From contig NZ_JBQJIK010000012.1 of assembly GCF_052078665.1 (NCBI RefSeq), positions 1 to 64,000 on the forward strand: DNA of 64,000 nucleotides. Reading direction: 5' to 3'. The stretch is from Inquilinus sp052078665 (GTDB lineage Bacteria; Pseudomonadota; Alphaproteobacteria; DSM-16000; Inquilinaceae). Below the pieces are notes generated by a model. It did no database searches. It was not told the origin of the DNA and saw nothing but the letters and a program-made list of their open reading frames with translations. Shown piece after piece: positions 27,373-36,425 of this stretch; the first letter of the stretch is position 1; each line of letters begins with the position of its first letter. The position numbers were made by a program, and so were the translations under genes.

Positions 27373-28442
27373 CCGCGGTCCCCGCGCAGGTGCCGGACCA
27401 GGGCGGCGACATGCTCCGGCGGCGTCTTCTGCAGCACACCATGGCCGAGGTTGAACACGAAGGGACCGCCGCCCAGCGCCGCCGTGATCGCGTCGGCAGC
27501 CCGCAGCATCGGTTCGCCGCCGGTCAGCAGCAGGACCGGGTCGAGATTGCCCTGCACCGCGGCCTTGGGCTGCAGCGTCCGGGCGGCCCAGCCCGGCGGC
27601 ACCGTGGTGTCCAGCCCGACCGCATCCACCCCGGTGCCGGCGAGGTAGCGCTCATACAGCAGCCCGGCGCCGCGCGGGAAGCCGATGATCGGCACCCCGG
27701 GCGCCCCGGCCCGCACCGCCGCGACGATGCGCCGGGTCGGTGCGATCACCCAGCGCTCGAACTCCGCCTCCGGCAGCACCCCGGCCCAGCTGTCGAACAG
27801 CTGCACCGCCTCGGCCCCCGCCTGGATCTGGCGCAGCAGATAGGCGGCGGTGGCCTCGACCAGCAGGTCGACCAGCCGGCCGAAGGTCTCGGGCTCGCCA
27901 TAGGCCAGGCGCTTGACCACGCCGTATTCCTTGCTGCCGCCACCCTCGACCATGTAGGTCGCGACGGTCCAGGGGGCGCCCGCGAAGCCGATCAGGGCGG
28001 TCTCGGGCGGCAGGGCAGCCGCCACCCGCCCGACGGTCTCGTAGACCGGCCCCAGCACCTCGTGCAGCCGGCCGGCGGACAGGCGGGCGATGCCGGCCGC
28101 GTCGGTCACCGGCTCCAGCTTCGGGCCTTCGCCTTCGACATAGTCCAGCGCCTGGCCCAGCGCGTGCGGCACCACCAGGATGTCCGAGAACAGGATCGCG
28201 GCGTCCAGCCCGTAGCGCCGGATCGGCTGCAGGGTCACCTCGGCGGCCAGCTCCGGGTTGTAGCAGAGGTCGAGAAAGCTGCCGGCCCGGGCCCGGAGCG
28301 CGCGGTATTCCGGCAGATAGCGCCCGGCCTGGCGCATCAGCCAGACCGGCGGCCGGGCCAGGGTCTCGCCGGCCAGCGCGCGCAGGAACGGCTTCGCCGG
28401 CGTCGCGGACGGTTCCTCCCGGCTCTGCCCATCCTTATCCAT
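27369..28442 (-). CDS. hemE: Uroporphyrinogen III decarboxylase
   Basis: HemE removes four carboxyl groups from uroporphyrinogen III to give coproporphyrinogen III. It is 357 aa. The signature PPVWLMRQAGRYLPEYR (about 31-47) holds the substrate-binding Arg pair, FSDILVVPHALGQ holds the catalytic Asp, and GFAGAPWTVATYMVEGGGSK and NLGHGVLQKTPPE complete the pattern. AAGGATTC lies 8 bases before the ATG. The upstream gap is the chromosome origin, so the hemE promoter lies inside oriC, as in Caulobacter. Confidence 0.97.
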   Translation of the reverse strand: MDKDGQSREEPSATPAKPFLRALAGETLARPPVWLMRQAGRYLPEYRALRARAGSFLDLCYNPELAAEVTLQPIRRYGLDAAILFSDILVVPHALGQALDYVEGEGPKLEPVTDAAGIARLSAGRLHEVLGPVYETVGRVAAALPPETALIGFAGAPWTVATYMVEGGGSKEYGVVKRLAYGEPETFGRLVDLLVEATAAYLLRQIQAGAEAVQLFDSWAGVLPEAEFERWVIAPTRRIVAAVRAGAPGVPIIGFPRGAGLLYERYLAGTGVDAVGLDTTVPPGWAARTLQPKAAVQGNLDPVLLLTGGEPMLRAADAITAALGGGPFVFNLGHGVLQKTPPEHVAALVRHLRGDRG

Positions 28443-28805
28443 AGAAAGAATCCTTAGAATTAGAGGATGTAGTGGATGCCTGTGGATAATGGGGATTGTG
28501 ACTCTTCCCAAATCCATCCACAGGTTTTGCCGGCCGGCGCGCGCCTCCCTGTGGATAGCGGGGAAGACGCGCCCGACTCGCTACACCCTCGCCATCGCCC
28601 CTGTCCATAACGGGCGGGAGGACTCGGGGTCGCATCGTCCGGCCTCGCCGCTGGCGCACCGAGGCCGGGAATCTCGCCCCCAGCCGGATGGAAGAGTCGA
28701 CGACTCACCGGCTAGCGGGTGCAGATCGCGTTAAGCCCGCTGAATCCGGGTTCCATCCCCATTTTGCCCACAGACAATCCCCAGGCTCCGGGATAAAAGG
28801 GAGGC
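28443..28805. other. oriC: Putative chromosome origin of replication oriC
   Basis: A 363-base gene-free gap between hemE and a DUF299 gene, the position of the Caulobacter crescentus origin. It holds a perfect DnaA box TGTGGATAA (28481-28489), an 8/9 box TGTGGATAG (28550-28558) and weaker 7/9 boxes at 28514-28522, 28602-28610 and 28764-28772. The hemE-proximal 80 bases are AT-richer and could unwind. Eight GANTC sites (28448-28746) indicate CcrM methylation. A CtrA-like half site TTAA-N7-GAAT is at 28731-28745. Function is inferred from synteny and motifs. Confidence 0.85.
28481..28558. promoter_or_regulatory. Main DnaA box cluster
   Basis: TGTGGATAA at 28481-28489 matches the reverse complement of the strict TTATCCACA consensus. 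TGTGGATAG at 28550-28558 has one mismatch, same orientation. CCATCCACA at 28514-28522, opposite orientation, has two mismatches and is like the weaker boxes of Caulobacter. Confidence 0.8.
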
Positions 28806-29645
28806 ATGGCGCAGACGAAGACGTTCCACCTACATCTCGTTTCGGACTCGACCGGCGACACCATTCATAGTGTCGCGCGCGCCTGCCTCGCTCAGTTCGA
28901 GGGCGCGGAGCCGATCGAGCACTTCTGGAACCTGGTGCGGACCAACCGCCAGCTCGACATGGTGGTCGAGGAGATCCGCGACCACCCCGGCGTCGTCGTC
29001 TTCACTTTGGTCGATGACGGGCTGCGCCACCGGCTGATGGATGTCTGCGGCACGCTCGGCGTGCCCTGCATCTCGGTGCTCGACCCGATCATGGGGGCGT
29101 TGGCGCAGCAGCTCGGCATGGCGGGGCACGGCCGGCCGGGCCGGCAGCACGCGATGGATGCCGCCTATTTCCATCGCATCGAGGCGATGGACTACGCGCT
29201 GGCGCATGATGACGGCCATCTGACGGGCGAGCTGCACCAGGCTGACGTCATCCTGATCGGCGTGTCGCGCACCTCGAAGACACCGACCTGCCTCTATTTG
29301 GCCAATCGCGGGGTGAAGGCGGCGAACGTGCCCTTCGTCCCCGGCCTGCCGCTGCCGGAGGACCTGCACAAGGTCAGCCGGCCGCTGATCGTCGGGCTGA
29401 CCAAGGATCCGGAGCGGCTGATCCAGCTGCGCCGCAACCGGATGCAGATGCTGAACCAGGCCCAGACCACCGATTATGTCGACCCCGAGCAGGTGCGGTC
29501 GGAGGTGGCGGAGGCGCGGCGCTATTTCGCCAAGCATCGCTGGCCGGTGCTCGACGTCACCCGCCGCGCCATCGAGGAGACGGCGGCGGAGATCCTGTCG
29601 CTGCTGGCCCGGCGGGGGCGCAGCGCGGGGATCCCCGGGGCATGA
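28806..29645 (+). CDS. Bifunctional kinase/pyrophosphorylase regulating PEP synthase or PPDK (DUF299)
   Basis: DUF299 proteins (PpsR or PdrP) phosphorylate and dephosphorylate a threonine of phosphoenolpyruvate synthase or pyruvate phosphate dikinase, switching gluconeogenic PEP synthesis. The 279-residue product begins with FHLHLVSDSTGDTIHSVARA and has the P-loop-like GVSRTSKTP (152-160) and the tail block TRRAIEETAAEIL. Which target it controls cannot be told, since neither target gene is in the window. It is the first gene after oriC and heads an overlapping run with maf, aroE, coaE and dnaQ. Confidence 0.93.
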   Translation: MAQTKTFHLHLVSDSTGDTIHSVARACLAQFEGAEPIEHFWNLVRTNRQLDMVVEEIRDHPGVVVFTLVDDGLRHRLMDVCGTLGVPCISVLDPIMGALAQQLGMAGHGRPGRQHAMDAAYFHRIEAMDYALAHDDGHLTGELHQADVILIGVSRTSKTPTCLYLANRGVKAANVPFVPGLPLPEDLHKVSRPLIVGLTKDPERLIQLRRNRMQMLNQAQTTDYVDPEQVRSEVAEARRYFAKHRWPVLDVTRRAIEETAAEILSLLARRGRSAGIPGA

Positions 29646-30238
29646 GCGCACTGGTCCTGGCCTCCGGCAGCGCCACGCGGCGGGCGATGCTCGAGGCTGC
29701 CGGCGTCGCCGTCACCGTCAGCTCGGCGGCGATCGACGAAGGCGAGATCAAGGCGTCGATGCGGGCCGAGGGCGCCTCCCCGGCCGACGTCGCCGAGGCG
29801 CTGGCGGTGCTGAAGGCGCAGCGGGCGTCACGGCGCCATCCCGGGGCCCTCGTCATCGGCGCCGACCAGATGCTGGATTGCGATGGCGTCTGGTACGACA
29901 AGCCGGCCGACCGGGCGGCGGCCCGCGACCAGTTGCTGGCGCTGCGCGGCCGCACCCACACTCTGACCTCGACCGCGGTGGCGGTGCGCGACGGCGCTCG
30001 GCTGTGGCACGCGACCGACCGGGCGCGGCTGACCATGCGGTCGTTCAATCCCGTCTTCCTCGAGGGATATCTCGACGCCACCGGCGACGCGGTGCTGTCC
30101 TCGGTCGGCGGCTATCAGCTGGAGGGGCGCGGGGCGCAGCTCTTCGCCAAGGTCGAGGGCGACCATTTCACCGTGCTGGGCCTGCCGCTGCTGCCGCTGC
30201 TCGGCTTCCTGCGCGACCACGGGGTGCTGCCGTCGTGA
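29642..30238 (+). CDS. Maf-like nucleotide pyrophosphatase
   Basis: Maf proteins hydrolyse modified or canonical nucleoside triphosphates and may clean the nucleotide pool. The 198-residue product has the start block LVLASGSATRRAMLEAAGV, the catalytic Asp region VIGADQMLDCDG and KVEGDHFTVLGLPL. The canonical SxSPRR is SGSATRR here, seen in YhdE-related subgroups. It overlaps the DUF299 stop by four bases (ATGA) and is overlapped by aroE, so the operon is compact. Confidence 0.9.
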   Translation: MSALVLASGSATRRAMLEAAGVAVTVSSAAIDEGEIKASMRAEGASPADVAEALAVLKAQRASRRHPGALVIGADQMLDCDGVWYDKPADRAAARDQLLALRGRTHTLTSTAVAVRDGARLWHATDRARLTMRSFNPVFLEGYLDATGDAVLSSVGGYQLEGRGAQLFAKVEGDHFTVLGLPLLPLLGFLRDHGVLPS

Positions 30239-31076
30239 CCTTGACCGCGAAGGGCCGCCTGGCCGGGGTGATCGGCTGGCCGGTCGGGCATTCCCGCTCG
30301 CCCCAGCTGCACGGCCACTGGCTGGCCCGCTACCGGATCGACGGCGCCTATGTGCCGATGGCGGTGCCGCCGGAGCGGCTGGAGGCGTCGCTGCGCGGCG
30401 TCGCCGCCCTGGGCTTCCGCGGCTGCAACGTCACCGTGCCGCACAAGGAGGCGGCGATGGCGCTGGTCGACGAGCTCGACCCGCTGGCCCGGCGCATCGC
30501 CGCTGTCAACACCATCGTGGTGCGCGAGGATGGCAGCCTGTTCGGCACCAACACCGACGGCTTCGGCTTTCTGGCCAATCTCCAGGCCGGCACGCCCGGA
30601 TGGTCGGCGGGCCGCGGCCCGGCGGTGGTGGTCGGCGCCGGCGGCGCGGCCCGGGCCGTGATCGTCGCCCTGGCCGATGCCGGCGCGCCGGAGATCCGCC
30701 TGGCCAACCGCACCCGGGCCCGGGCCGAGACCCTGGCGGCGGAACTGGGCGGTCCCGTCACCGTGGTCGACTGGGAAGACCGCGCCGCGGCGCTGGACGG
30801 CGCCGCCCTGCTGGTCAACACCACGACCGAGGGCATGGTCGGCCGGCCGGCGCTCGACCTGCCGCTCGACACGCTGCCGGCGGATTCGCTGGTCAACGAC
30901 ATCGTCTATGTGCCGCTGGAGACGCCGCTCTTGGCCGCCGCGCGGGCCCGCGGCAATCCGGTGGTCGACGGCGTCGGCATGCTGCTGCACCAGGCCCGGC
31001 CGGGCTTCGAGGCCTGGTTCGGCGTGGCGCCGACGGTCGATGCCGCTCTGCGGGCGGCGGTGCTGGGAACCGGCTG

Positions 31077-31077
<1 letters not shown>
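30235..31077 (+). CDS. aroE: Shikimate dehydrogenase
   Basis: AroE reduces 3-dehydroshikimate with NADPH in the aromatic amino acid pathway. It is 280 aa from a GTG overlapping the maf stop. Substrate residues appear in GWPVGHSRSPQLHGHWL and the catalytic Lys in NVTVPHKEAAM; the NADP fold is AVVVGAGGAARAVIVALADAG followed by ANRTRARAE, and the tail GVGMLLHQARPGFEAWFG is typical. The stop overlaps the coaE start (TGATG). Confidence 0.95.
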
Positions 31078-31702
<625 letters not shown>

Positions 31703-31703
<1 letters not shown>

Positions 31704-32380
31704 TGCGCGAGATCGTCCTGGACACCGAGACCACCGGCCTGCATGCGCTGGGCGGCGACCGCCTGGTCGAGATCGGCGGGGTCGAGATGATCAACCACGT
31801 GCCGACCGGCCGGCACCACCATGTCTACATCAACCCCGAACGGCCGGTGCCGATGGAGGCCCAGCGGATACACGGGCTGACCGACGCGTTCCTGGCCGAC
31901 AAGCCGGTCTTCGCCGAGGTCGCCAGCAGCTTCCTGGACTTCATCGGCGACGCCAAGCTGGTGATCCACAACGCCGAATTCGACATGAGCTTCCTGAACA
32001 TGGAGCTCGGCCGGCTCGGCCTGCCGCCGATCCCGATGGCGCGGTCGATCGACACGGTGGCGCTGGCCCGGCGGCGCTGGCCCGGCGCCCAGGCCTCGCT
32101 CGACGCGCTGTGCCGCCGCTTCGGCATCGACAATTCCGGCCGCACGCTGCACGGGGCGCTGCTCGACGCCCAGCTGCTGGCCGAGGTCTGGCTGGAGATG
32201 TGCGGCGGCCGCGAGCCGGGCCTGGCCATCACCACGACGGTCGAGATCACCGAGACCACCGTGGTGGTCGAGCGCATCGCCCGCCCGGCCCGGCCGCACG
32301 CGCCGACGGCAGAGGAGCTGGCCGCCCATCTCGCCTTCATCCAGGGTCTGACCGACCCGCTGTGGCTGAAGGAAGGCTGA
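31703..32380 (+). CDS. dnaQ: DNA polymerase III epsilon subunit, proofreading exonuclease
   Basis: DnaQ gives the replicase its 3'-5' proofreading. The 225-residue product is a DEDDh exonuclease: VLDTETTGL (Asp7, Glu9), HNAEFDMSFL for the second acidic motif, and H-x-A-L-L-D-A-Q-L for the last His/Asp (HGALLDAQLL). The end has a short, variable clamp/polymerase-binding region (TAEELAAHLAFIQGLTDPLW). It closes the ppsR-maf-aroE-coaE-dnaQ run, the same order as beside the Caulobacter origin. Confidence 0.95.
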
Positions 32381-32399
32381 GGGGAGAACGCCGGGAGCC

Positions 32400-32957
32400 G
32401 TGATCATCCATCTCAACGGCTGGCCCGGGGCGGGCAAGCTGACGGTGGCGCGGGTCCTCGCCCGGAGGCTGCAGGCCCGCCTGCTCGACAACCATACACT
32501 GCACAATGTGGCGGCGAGCCTGTGCGACCGCGGCACCGACGCGTACTGGTCGCTGTGTGAGCGGGTGCGGGACCTGGCCTATGACCGGATCCGCGCCCTG
32601 CCGCCGGACGCGGTCCTGGTGATGACCAATTCCTTCTTGAGGGAACCGCCCCGCGACGTCGAGGCCTGGGGCCGGATCAAGGATCTCGCCGCCAGCCGCG
32701 GGGACCGGCTGGTCGCCGTGACGCTGGACTGCGATCTCGACGAGAATGTCGTCCGGGTGCGCGGGACCGACCGCGCCGGCAACCGCAAGCTGACGGATCC
32801 GGAGCCGTTGATCGCCTGGCGCGACGAGTATCACCTGATCGTCGACGACGCCCACCACTGGGTGGTCGTCGACAACACCCGCCTCACGCCGGAGCAGGCG
32901 GCTGACCGGATCGTGGCCTATCTCGACGGGCTGTCGCCGCGCGGGCCTGCCCCGTAA
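32400..32957 (+). CDS. P-loop ATPase/kinase, function unknown
   Basis: A 185-residue cytosolic protein with Walker A GWPGAGKLTVARVLA (about 7-21), ITNSF-like strand (VLVMTNSFLRE) and a putative LID with R-x-R (VVRVRGTDRAGNRKL). It looks like a small nucleotide or metabolite kinase similar to gluconate or shikimate kinases, but no specific family can be named. It starts with GTG 32400, 19 bases after dnaQ with GGGAG before it, and probably rides on the same transcript. This gene is not part of the conserved origin-proximal order as I know it. Confidence 0.7.
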   Translation: MIIHLNGWPGAGKLTVARVLARRLQARLLDNHTLHNVAASLCDRGTDAYWSLCERVRDLAYDRIRALPPDAVLVMTNSFLREPPRDVEAWGRIKDLAASRGDRLVAVTLDCDLDENVVRVRGTDRAGNRKLTDPEPLIAWRDEYHLIVDDAHHWVVVDNTRLTPEQAADRIVAYLDGLSPRGPAP

Positions 32958-32960
32958 ACG

Positions 32961-33039
32961 GCGATGCCCGGGCTTGTGACCCAGGCATCCAGAGGCTGTC
33001 GACATCTCCTGGATTGCCGGGTCAAGCCCGGCAATGACA
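32961..33039. repeat. Dispersed palindromic intergenic repeat, family A copy 2
   Basis: Arms GATGCCCGGGCTTGTGACCC and GGATTGCCGGGTCAAGCCCG surround AGGCTGTCGAC, the same centre as the copy at 8059-8133. It lies in the convergent gap between the ATPase gene and secB. Confidence 0.8.
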
Positions 33040-33062
33040 GAAAATAAGGGAAGAGTCCGGCG

Positions 33063-33560
33063 TCAGTTCACGCTCGGCTGGTTCTCGCCCTCGGCGCGGG
33101 CGCGCAGGGCGGCCAGCTGGCGGCGGAACAGTTCGGTGAAGTCGATCGGCTGGATCAGCAGCGGCGGGAAGCCGCCGTTGCGCGTCGCCTCGGCGATCAC
33201 CGACCGGGCGAACGGGAACAGCAGGCGCGGCGCCTCGATCAGCAGCAGCGGCGCGGTCTGCTCCTTGGTCACATTGGCCAGCGCGACCACGCCGCCATAG
33301 CTCAGCTCGCACAGGAAGGTGGCGGCGTCACCGGTCTTGGCCTCGGCCTTGATGTGCAGCACCACCTCGAAGGCGTTCTCGGCCAGTTGCTGGGTGCGGA
33401 CGTCGACATTGACCGTGACCTGCGGCGGGGTCGCCTGCTGGGTCAGGCTGCGCGGCGCGTTCGGGTTCTCGAAGGACAGGTCCTTGACGTACTGCGCCGA
33501 GATCTGCAGCGAGGGCTGCAGCGGCTGCGCCGCGTCGGGCTGCTGGTTGTCGTCCGACAT
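33063..33560 (-). CDS. secB: Protein-export chaperone SecB
   Basis: SecB keeps preproteins unfolded and passes them to SecA. It is 165 aa; QISAQYVKDLSFENPNAPRSL, VNVDVRTQQLAENAFEVVLHI and LLIEAPRLLFPFARSVIAEATRNGGFPPLLIQPIDF match the family almost throughout. AGGGAGAG lies before ATG 33560. Position next to the dnaQ operon and fxsA matches the arrangement near the origin of Caulobacter and relatives. Confidence 0.96.
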   Translation of the reverse strand: MSDDNQQPDAAQPLQPSLQISAQYVKDLSFENPNAPRSLTQQATPPQVTVNVDVRTQQLAENAFEVVLHIKAEAKTGDAATFLCELSYGGVVALANVTKEQTAPLLLIEAPRLLFPFARSVIAEATRNGGFPPLLIQPIDFTELFRRQLAALRARAEGENQPSVN

Positions 33561-33660
33561 GAAAACTCTCCCTGGAAACTTCTGGCTCGGCTGGCCGGCG
33601 AAAGACGGGGGTCTCGCTAGCACGGAACCCGTGGCGGCGACAACCGGGCAGAACCACCCG

Positions 33661-34194
33661 TCAGGACGGCCGGCGCCCGTCGCCGTCGTCCGGCCCGCCC
33701 CAGCGCGAATCCTCGATCTTCGGCAGCGACGGATCGCGGCCGCCTTCGGGCTTCACTTCGGTGTAGTCGGCGTCGATCACCGTACCGCCCGGTCCTGGTC
33801 CGCCGGGGCCGCGCCCGCCGGGCCAGACGGTGAAGCCGCCGCGCCGCTTCGCCTGCACGCCGAGCCAGCGGATCAGCATGCGCCGCACCGGCGGCAGCAG
33901 CAGCGGCAGCGCCATCAGGTCGCTGAGGAAGCCGGGGAAGATCAGCAGCAGCGCCGCCAGCACCAGCAGGGCGGCATGGGCGACCGGCTCGGCCGGCGGC
34001 TCGCCGCGGGCCAGCGCCGCCTGCATCTCGCGCAGCGCCCGCATCCCCTGCCGCTTCAGCAGCAGCGAGCCGATCACGCCGACGGCGACGAACAGCACCA
34101 GGGTGGCGAGCACGCCGATCCAGCGGCCGACCACGATGAACACCGTGATCTCGGCCAGGAGCGGGACAAGAAGCAGCAGGGCGAGGAGGGGCAT
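33661..34194 (-). CDS. FxsA family membrane protein
   Basis: A 177-residue inner-membrane protein. The N-terminal MPLLALLLLVPLLAEITVFIVVG and TLVLFVAVGVIGSLLLKRQG helices and LLIFPGFLSDLMALPLLLPPVRRML match FxsA, whose overproduction affects phage T7 exclusion in E. coli; the native role is unclear. The C-terminal 60 residues are hydrophilic and Gly/Pro-rich (WPGGRGPGGPGPGG). GGGGAGG-like bases (revcomp of cctcctcgccc) do not give a clear ribosome site. It is divergent from the Tim44-like gene. Confidence 0.88.
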   Translation of the reverse strand: MPLLALLLLVPLLAEITVFIVVGRWIGVLATLVLFVAVGVIGSLLLKRQGMRALREMQAALARGEPPAEPVAHAALLVLAALLLIFPGFLSDLMALPLLLPPVRRMLIRWLGVQAKRRGGFTVWPGGRGPGGPGPGGTVIDADYTEVKPEGGRDPSLPKIEDSRWGGPDDGDGRRPS

Positions 34195-34396
34195 CGGTTT
34201 CCCTTGCCGTTTGGGGGTCGGCAGCCTATCTGTCGGGGGCAGGCGTCGTTCCTGACCGCGCATCCTGGCCTGGACGGCTGTCCGCCGAGTGTTTGCTTCA
34301 TCCGGACGGGCCGTCCAAGAGGTAGTGTCGCGCGGCGCCCGGGTCCAGAGCGATGCATTCGGCGCCGGCGCGGGCGCGCGACAAGTGAAGGGAGCG

Positions 34397-35062
34397 ATGG
34401 GCGAAGGCTCTTTCCTCGATATCCTGGTTCTGGCGGTGATCGCCGGGTTCCTGATTCTGCGGCTGCGCAGCGTGCTCGGCCGCCGGACGGGGACCGAGCA
34501 GCGGCGTCCGAACCCGATCGCCCAGCAGCCGACGCGGCCCGAGGCCCGCACCCCCGACAACGTCGTGACCATGCCGGAGCGGCCGCGCGCCGCCGGCAAT
34601 GGCGAGGCCGGCCCGGCCAGCGGGCTGACCCAGATCAAGATCGCCGACCGCAGCTTCAGCGAAAGCACCTTCGTCGGCGGCGCCCGCGGCGCCTTCAAGA
34701 TGATCGTCGAGGCCTTCGCCAGCGGCGACACCGCGACGCTGCGCCCGCTCCTGTCCGACGAGCTGTATGACGAGTTCAGCGGCGCGATCCGCGACCGCCT
34801 GGCCGCCGGCCACACGCTGGAGGAGACGGTGGAGTCGGTCGACCGCGCCGAGATCGTCGACGCCCGGATGGACGGCCGCACCGCCTTCGTCACCGTGCGC
34901 GTCGTGTCGCGCCAGAAGACCGTGCTGCGCGACGCCGACGGCAAGGTGATCGAGGGCAGCCCGGACCAGACGGTCGAGGTCACCGACATCTGGACCTTCG
35001 CCCGCAACACTCGCGCCAACGACCCGAACTGGGCGCTGGTCGAGACCCGCGAATCCCACTGA
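34397..35062 (+). CDS. Tim44/TimA family adaptor protein
   Basis: A 221-residue protein with one N-terminal membrane segment (FLDILVLAVIAGFLILRLRSVLG) and a C-terminal Tim44-like domain (FVGGARGAFKMIVEAFASGDTATLRPLLSDELYDEF, listed as a landmark; core residues GAFKMIVEAFASGD). Alphaproteobacterial Tim44 homologues are membrane-attached, possibly ancestral to the mitochondrial import motor protein. It has a Pro/Arg-rich linker (about 30-75). The start at 34397 follows AAGGGAG. Divergent from fxsA. Confidence 0.9.
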   Translation: MGEGSFLDILVLAVIAGFLILRLRSVLGRRTGTEQRRPNPIAQQPTRPEARTPDNVVTMPERPRAAGNGEAGPASGLTQIKIADRSFSESTFVGGARGAFKMIVEAFASGDTATLRPLLSDELYDEFSGAIRDRLAAGHTLEETVESVDRAEIVDARMDGRTAFVTVRVVSRQKTVLRDADGKVIEGSPDQTVEVTDIWTFARNTRANDPNWALVETRESH

Positions 35063-35150
35063 CCCGCCGATGCCGTCGCTCCTGACCCGTCCGGCCCGGC
35101 CTTGTCCGGGCCGTGGCCGTTCGGCCGAGGATGCCGACCGCTGATCCGGC

Positions 35151-35711
35151 ATGGCCAAGACCCGCAAACCGAGCGAGGAAGAGCGCCGCCTCTGGCGTCT
35201 CGTGACGCAGGATGTCGCGCCGCTGCGGCCGCCCGATCCGGCTTCCCCGCCGCCTCCGCCTGAACCCGTCCCCTCTCCGCCGCCGCGCCCGGCCCCGCCC
35301 GGCCAGCGCCCCGTCGCCGCGGCGCCGAAGCCGGCCGGGCCGGCGGCCGCGCCGAAGCGGCTGCGCTCCGGCGACCTCACCGGCATCGACGGCCACCGCG
35401 CCGACCGGCTGCGCCGCGGCAAGCAGGAGATCGAGGGCCGGCTCGACCTGCACGGCATGCGGCAGATCGAGGCGCATGATGCGCTGATCGGCTTCGTCGC
35501 CGCGGCCCAGCAGGCCGGCAAGAAGACGCTGCTGGTGATCACCGGCAAGGGCAGCTTCTCGAACGGCGACAGCGTGCTGCGGGCCAATGTGCCGCTGTGG
35601 CTGAACGAGCCGCCGCTGCGCGACAAGATCCTGGCCATCACCCCGGCCCATCCCCGCGACGGCGGCGCCGGCGCGCTCTACGTCGTGCTCAGGCGTCGGC
35701 GCGAGGGGTAG
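35151..35711 (+). CDS. Smr domain protein
   Basis: A 186-residue protein. After a Pro-rich disordered region (about 25-70: PPDPASPPPPPEPVPSPPPRP) comes a Smr domain with LDLHGMRQIEAHDAL and VITGKGSFSNGD, the LDxHG and TGxG motifs. Small Smr proteins bind or cut nucleic acids; bacterial stand-alone forms have been linked to ribosome rescue or recombination. It stands 88 bases behind the Tim44-like gene. In other alphas an mltA gene often lies between the two; none is present here. Confidence 0.9.
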   Translation: MAKTRKPSEEERRLWRLVTQDVAPLRPPDPASPPPPPEPVPSPPPRPAPPGQRPVAAAPKPAGPAAAPKRLRSGDLTGIDGHRADRLRRGKQEIEGRLDLHGMRQIEAHDALIGFVAAAQQAGKKTLLVITGKGSFSNGDSVLRANVPLWLNEPPLRDKILAITPAHPRDGGAGALYVVLRRRREG

Positions 35712-35715
35712 AGCC

Positions 35716-36105
35716 TCAGCGGATCAGGTCGATGGTGACGCCCACCGCGCCGGCGATGTCCTGCCAGGGCCGATCCGCCGTCATCGCCGGGACGCCCAGC
35801 CGCTTTGCCAGGGCCAGGCAGGCCCGGTCGCCGAGAGACAGCCCCGCCGATCGGGTCAAAGGCAGCAGCATCCCTGTTGTATAGGCAAGCAATTCGTCGA
35901 ACGGGGCGCGTTCGCAGGGCAGCGCGTCGAGCATTGTCCGGATGCCGGTCTCGTCGGCGCCGCTGCGGGCGTAGTAGCCGACGACCTCCGAGAGGTTGAT
36001 CGTCGTCACCACTGAATCCGCCACGACCGCCGCGACCTTCTGCGCGCCGGGCTCGTCAAGCAGCAGGGCCAGGATGGCAGAGGCGTCGATGACCGCCGTG
36101 CTCAT
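35716..36105 (-). CDS. PIN-domain toxin (VapC type), second pair
   Basis: A 129-residue PIN-domain protein. Acidic residues are Asp8 in VIDASAILALLL, Glu in INLSEVVGYYA, Asp in SLGDRACLALA and Asp in TADRPW, the complete set expected of a VapC nuclease. It overlaps the preceding antitoxin gene by four bases. It differs clearly from the VapC at 12766-13164, so this is an independent pair. It ends four bases from smr in a convergent arrangement. Confidence 0.87.
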   Translation of the reverse strand: MSTAVIDASAILALLLDEPGAQKVAAVVADSVVTTINLSEVVGYYARSGADETGIRTMLDALPCERAPFDELLAYTTGMLLPLTRSAGLSLGDRACLALAKRLGVPAMTADRPWQDIAGAVGVTIDLIR

Positions 36106-36356
36106 TCGCGCTCGGCCTCTCGCCGCCGCTCGGCCAGGAAGTTGTCCACCGACGCGTCCGCCACCCGATCGCCGAGCAGCCGCCGGCTGAGGGCCTGGGC
36201 CTGGGCCACCGACTCCGCCACTGTGCGGATCCGGATCTCGCGGCCATCGAGGTCGACCACCACGTCGCCGCCATGTTCCAGGCCGATAGCCCGGCGCAGC
36301 TCTACCGGGATGCTCAGGCGCCCGGATTCGGAAACCTTGGCTCTAACCACAGTCAT
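36102..36356 (-). CDS. AbrB-family antitoxin (VapB type), second pair
   Basis: An 84-residue DNA-binding antitoxin: VVRAKVSESGRLSIPVELRRAIGLEHGGDVVVDL is an AbrB-like swapped-hairpin domain (core SGRLSIPVELRRAIGL). The C-terminal part (SVDNFLAERRREAERE) would bind the PIN toxin. Its stop overlaps the toxin start (ATGA). The short gap to the LysR gene (36357-36425) should hold the promoter, but no strong box can be fixed. Confidence 0.85.
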   Translation of the reverse strand: MTVVRAKVSESGRLSIPVELRRAIGLEHGGDVVVDLDGREIRIRTVAESVAQAQALSRRLLGDRVADASVDNFLAERRREAERE

Positions 36357-36425
36357 GGCGCGGCTCCACGATATGCCATATCAGGAGAAGATGGCGTCAT
36401 GTGCGGCCCGTGGCAAGGGTGCGAT

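Noticed and set aside
28688..28870. Small frame across the origin and the DUF299 start
   Set aside because: It has no ribosome site, overlaps the real start in another frame, and covers origin motifs.
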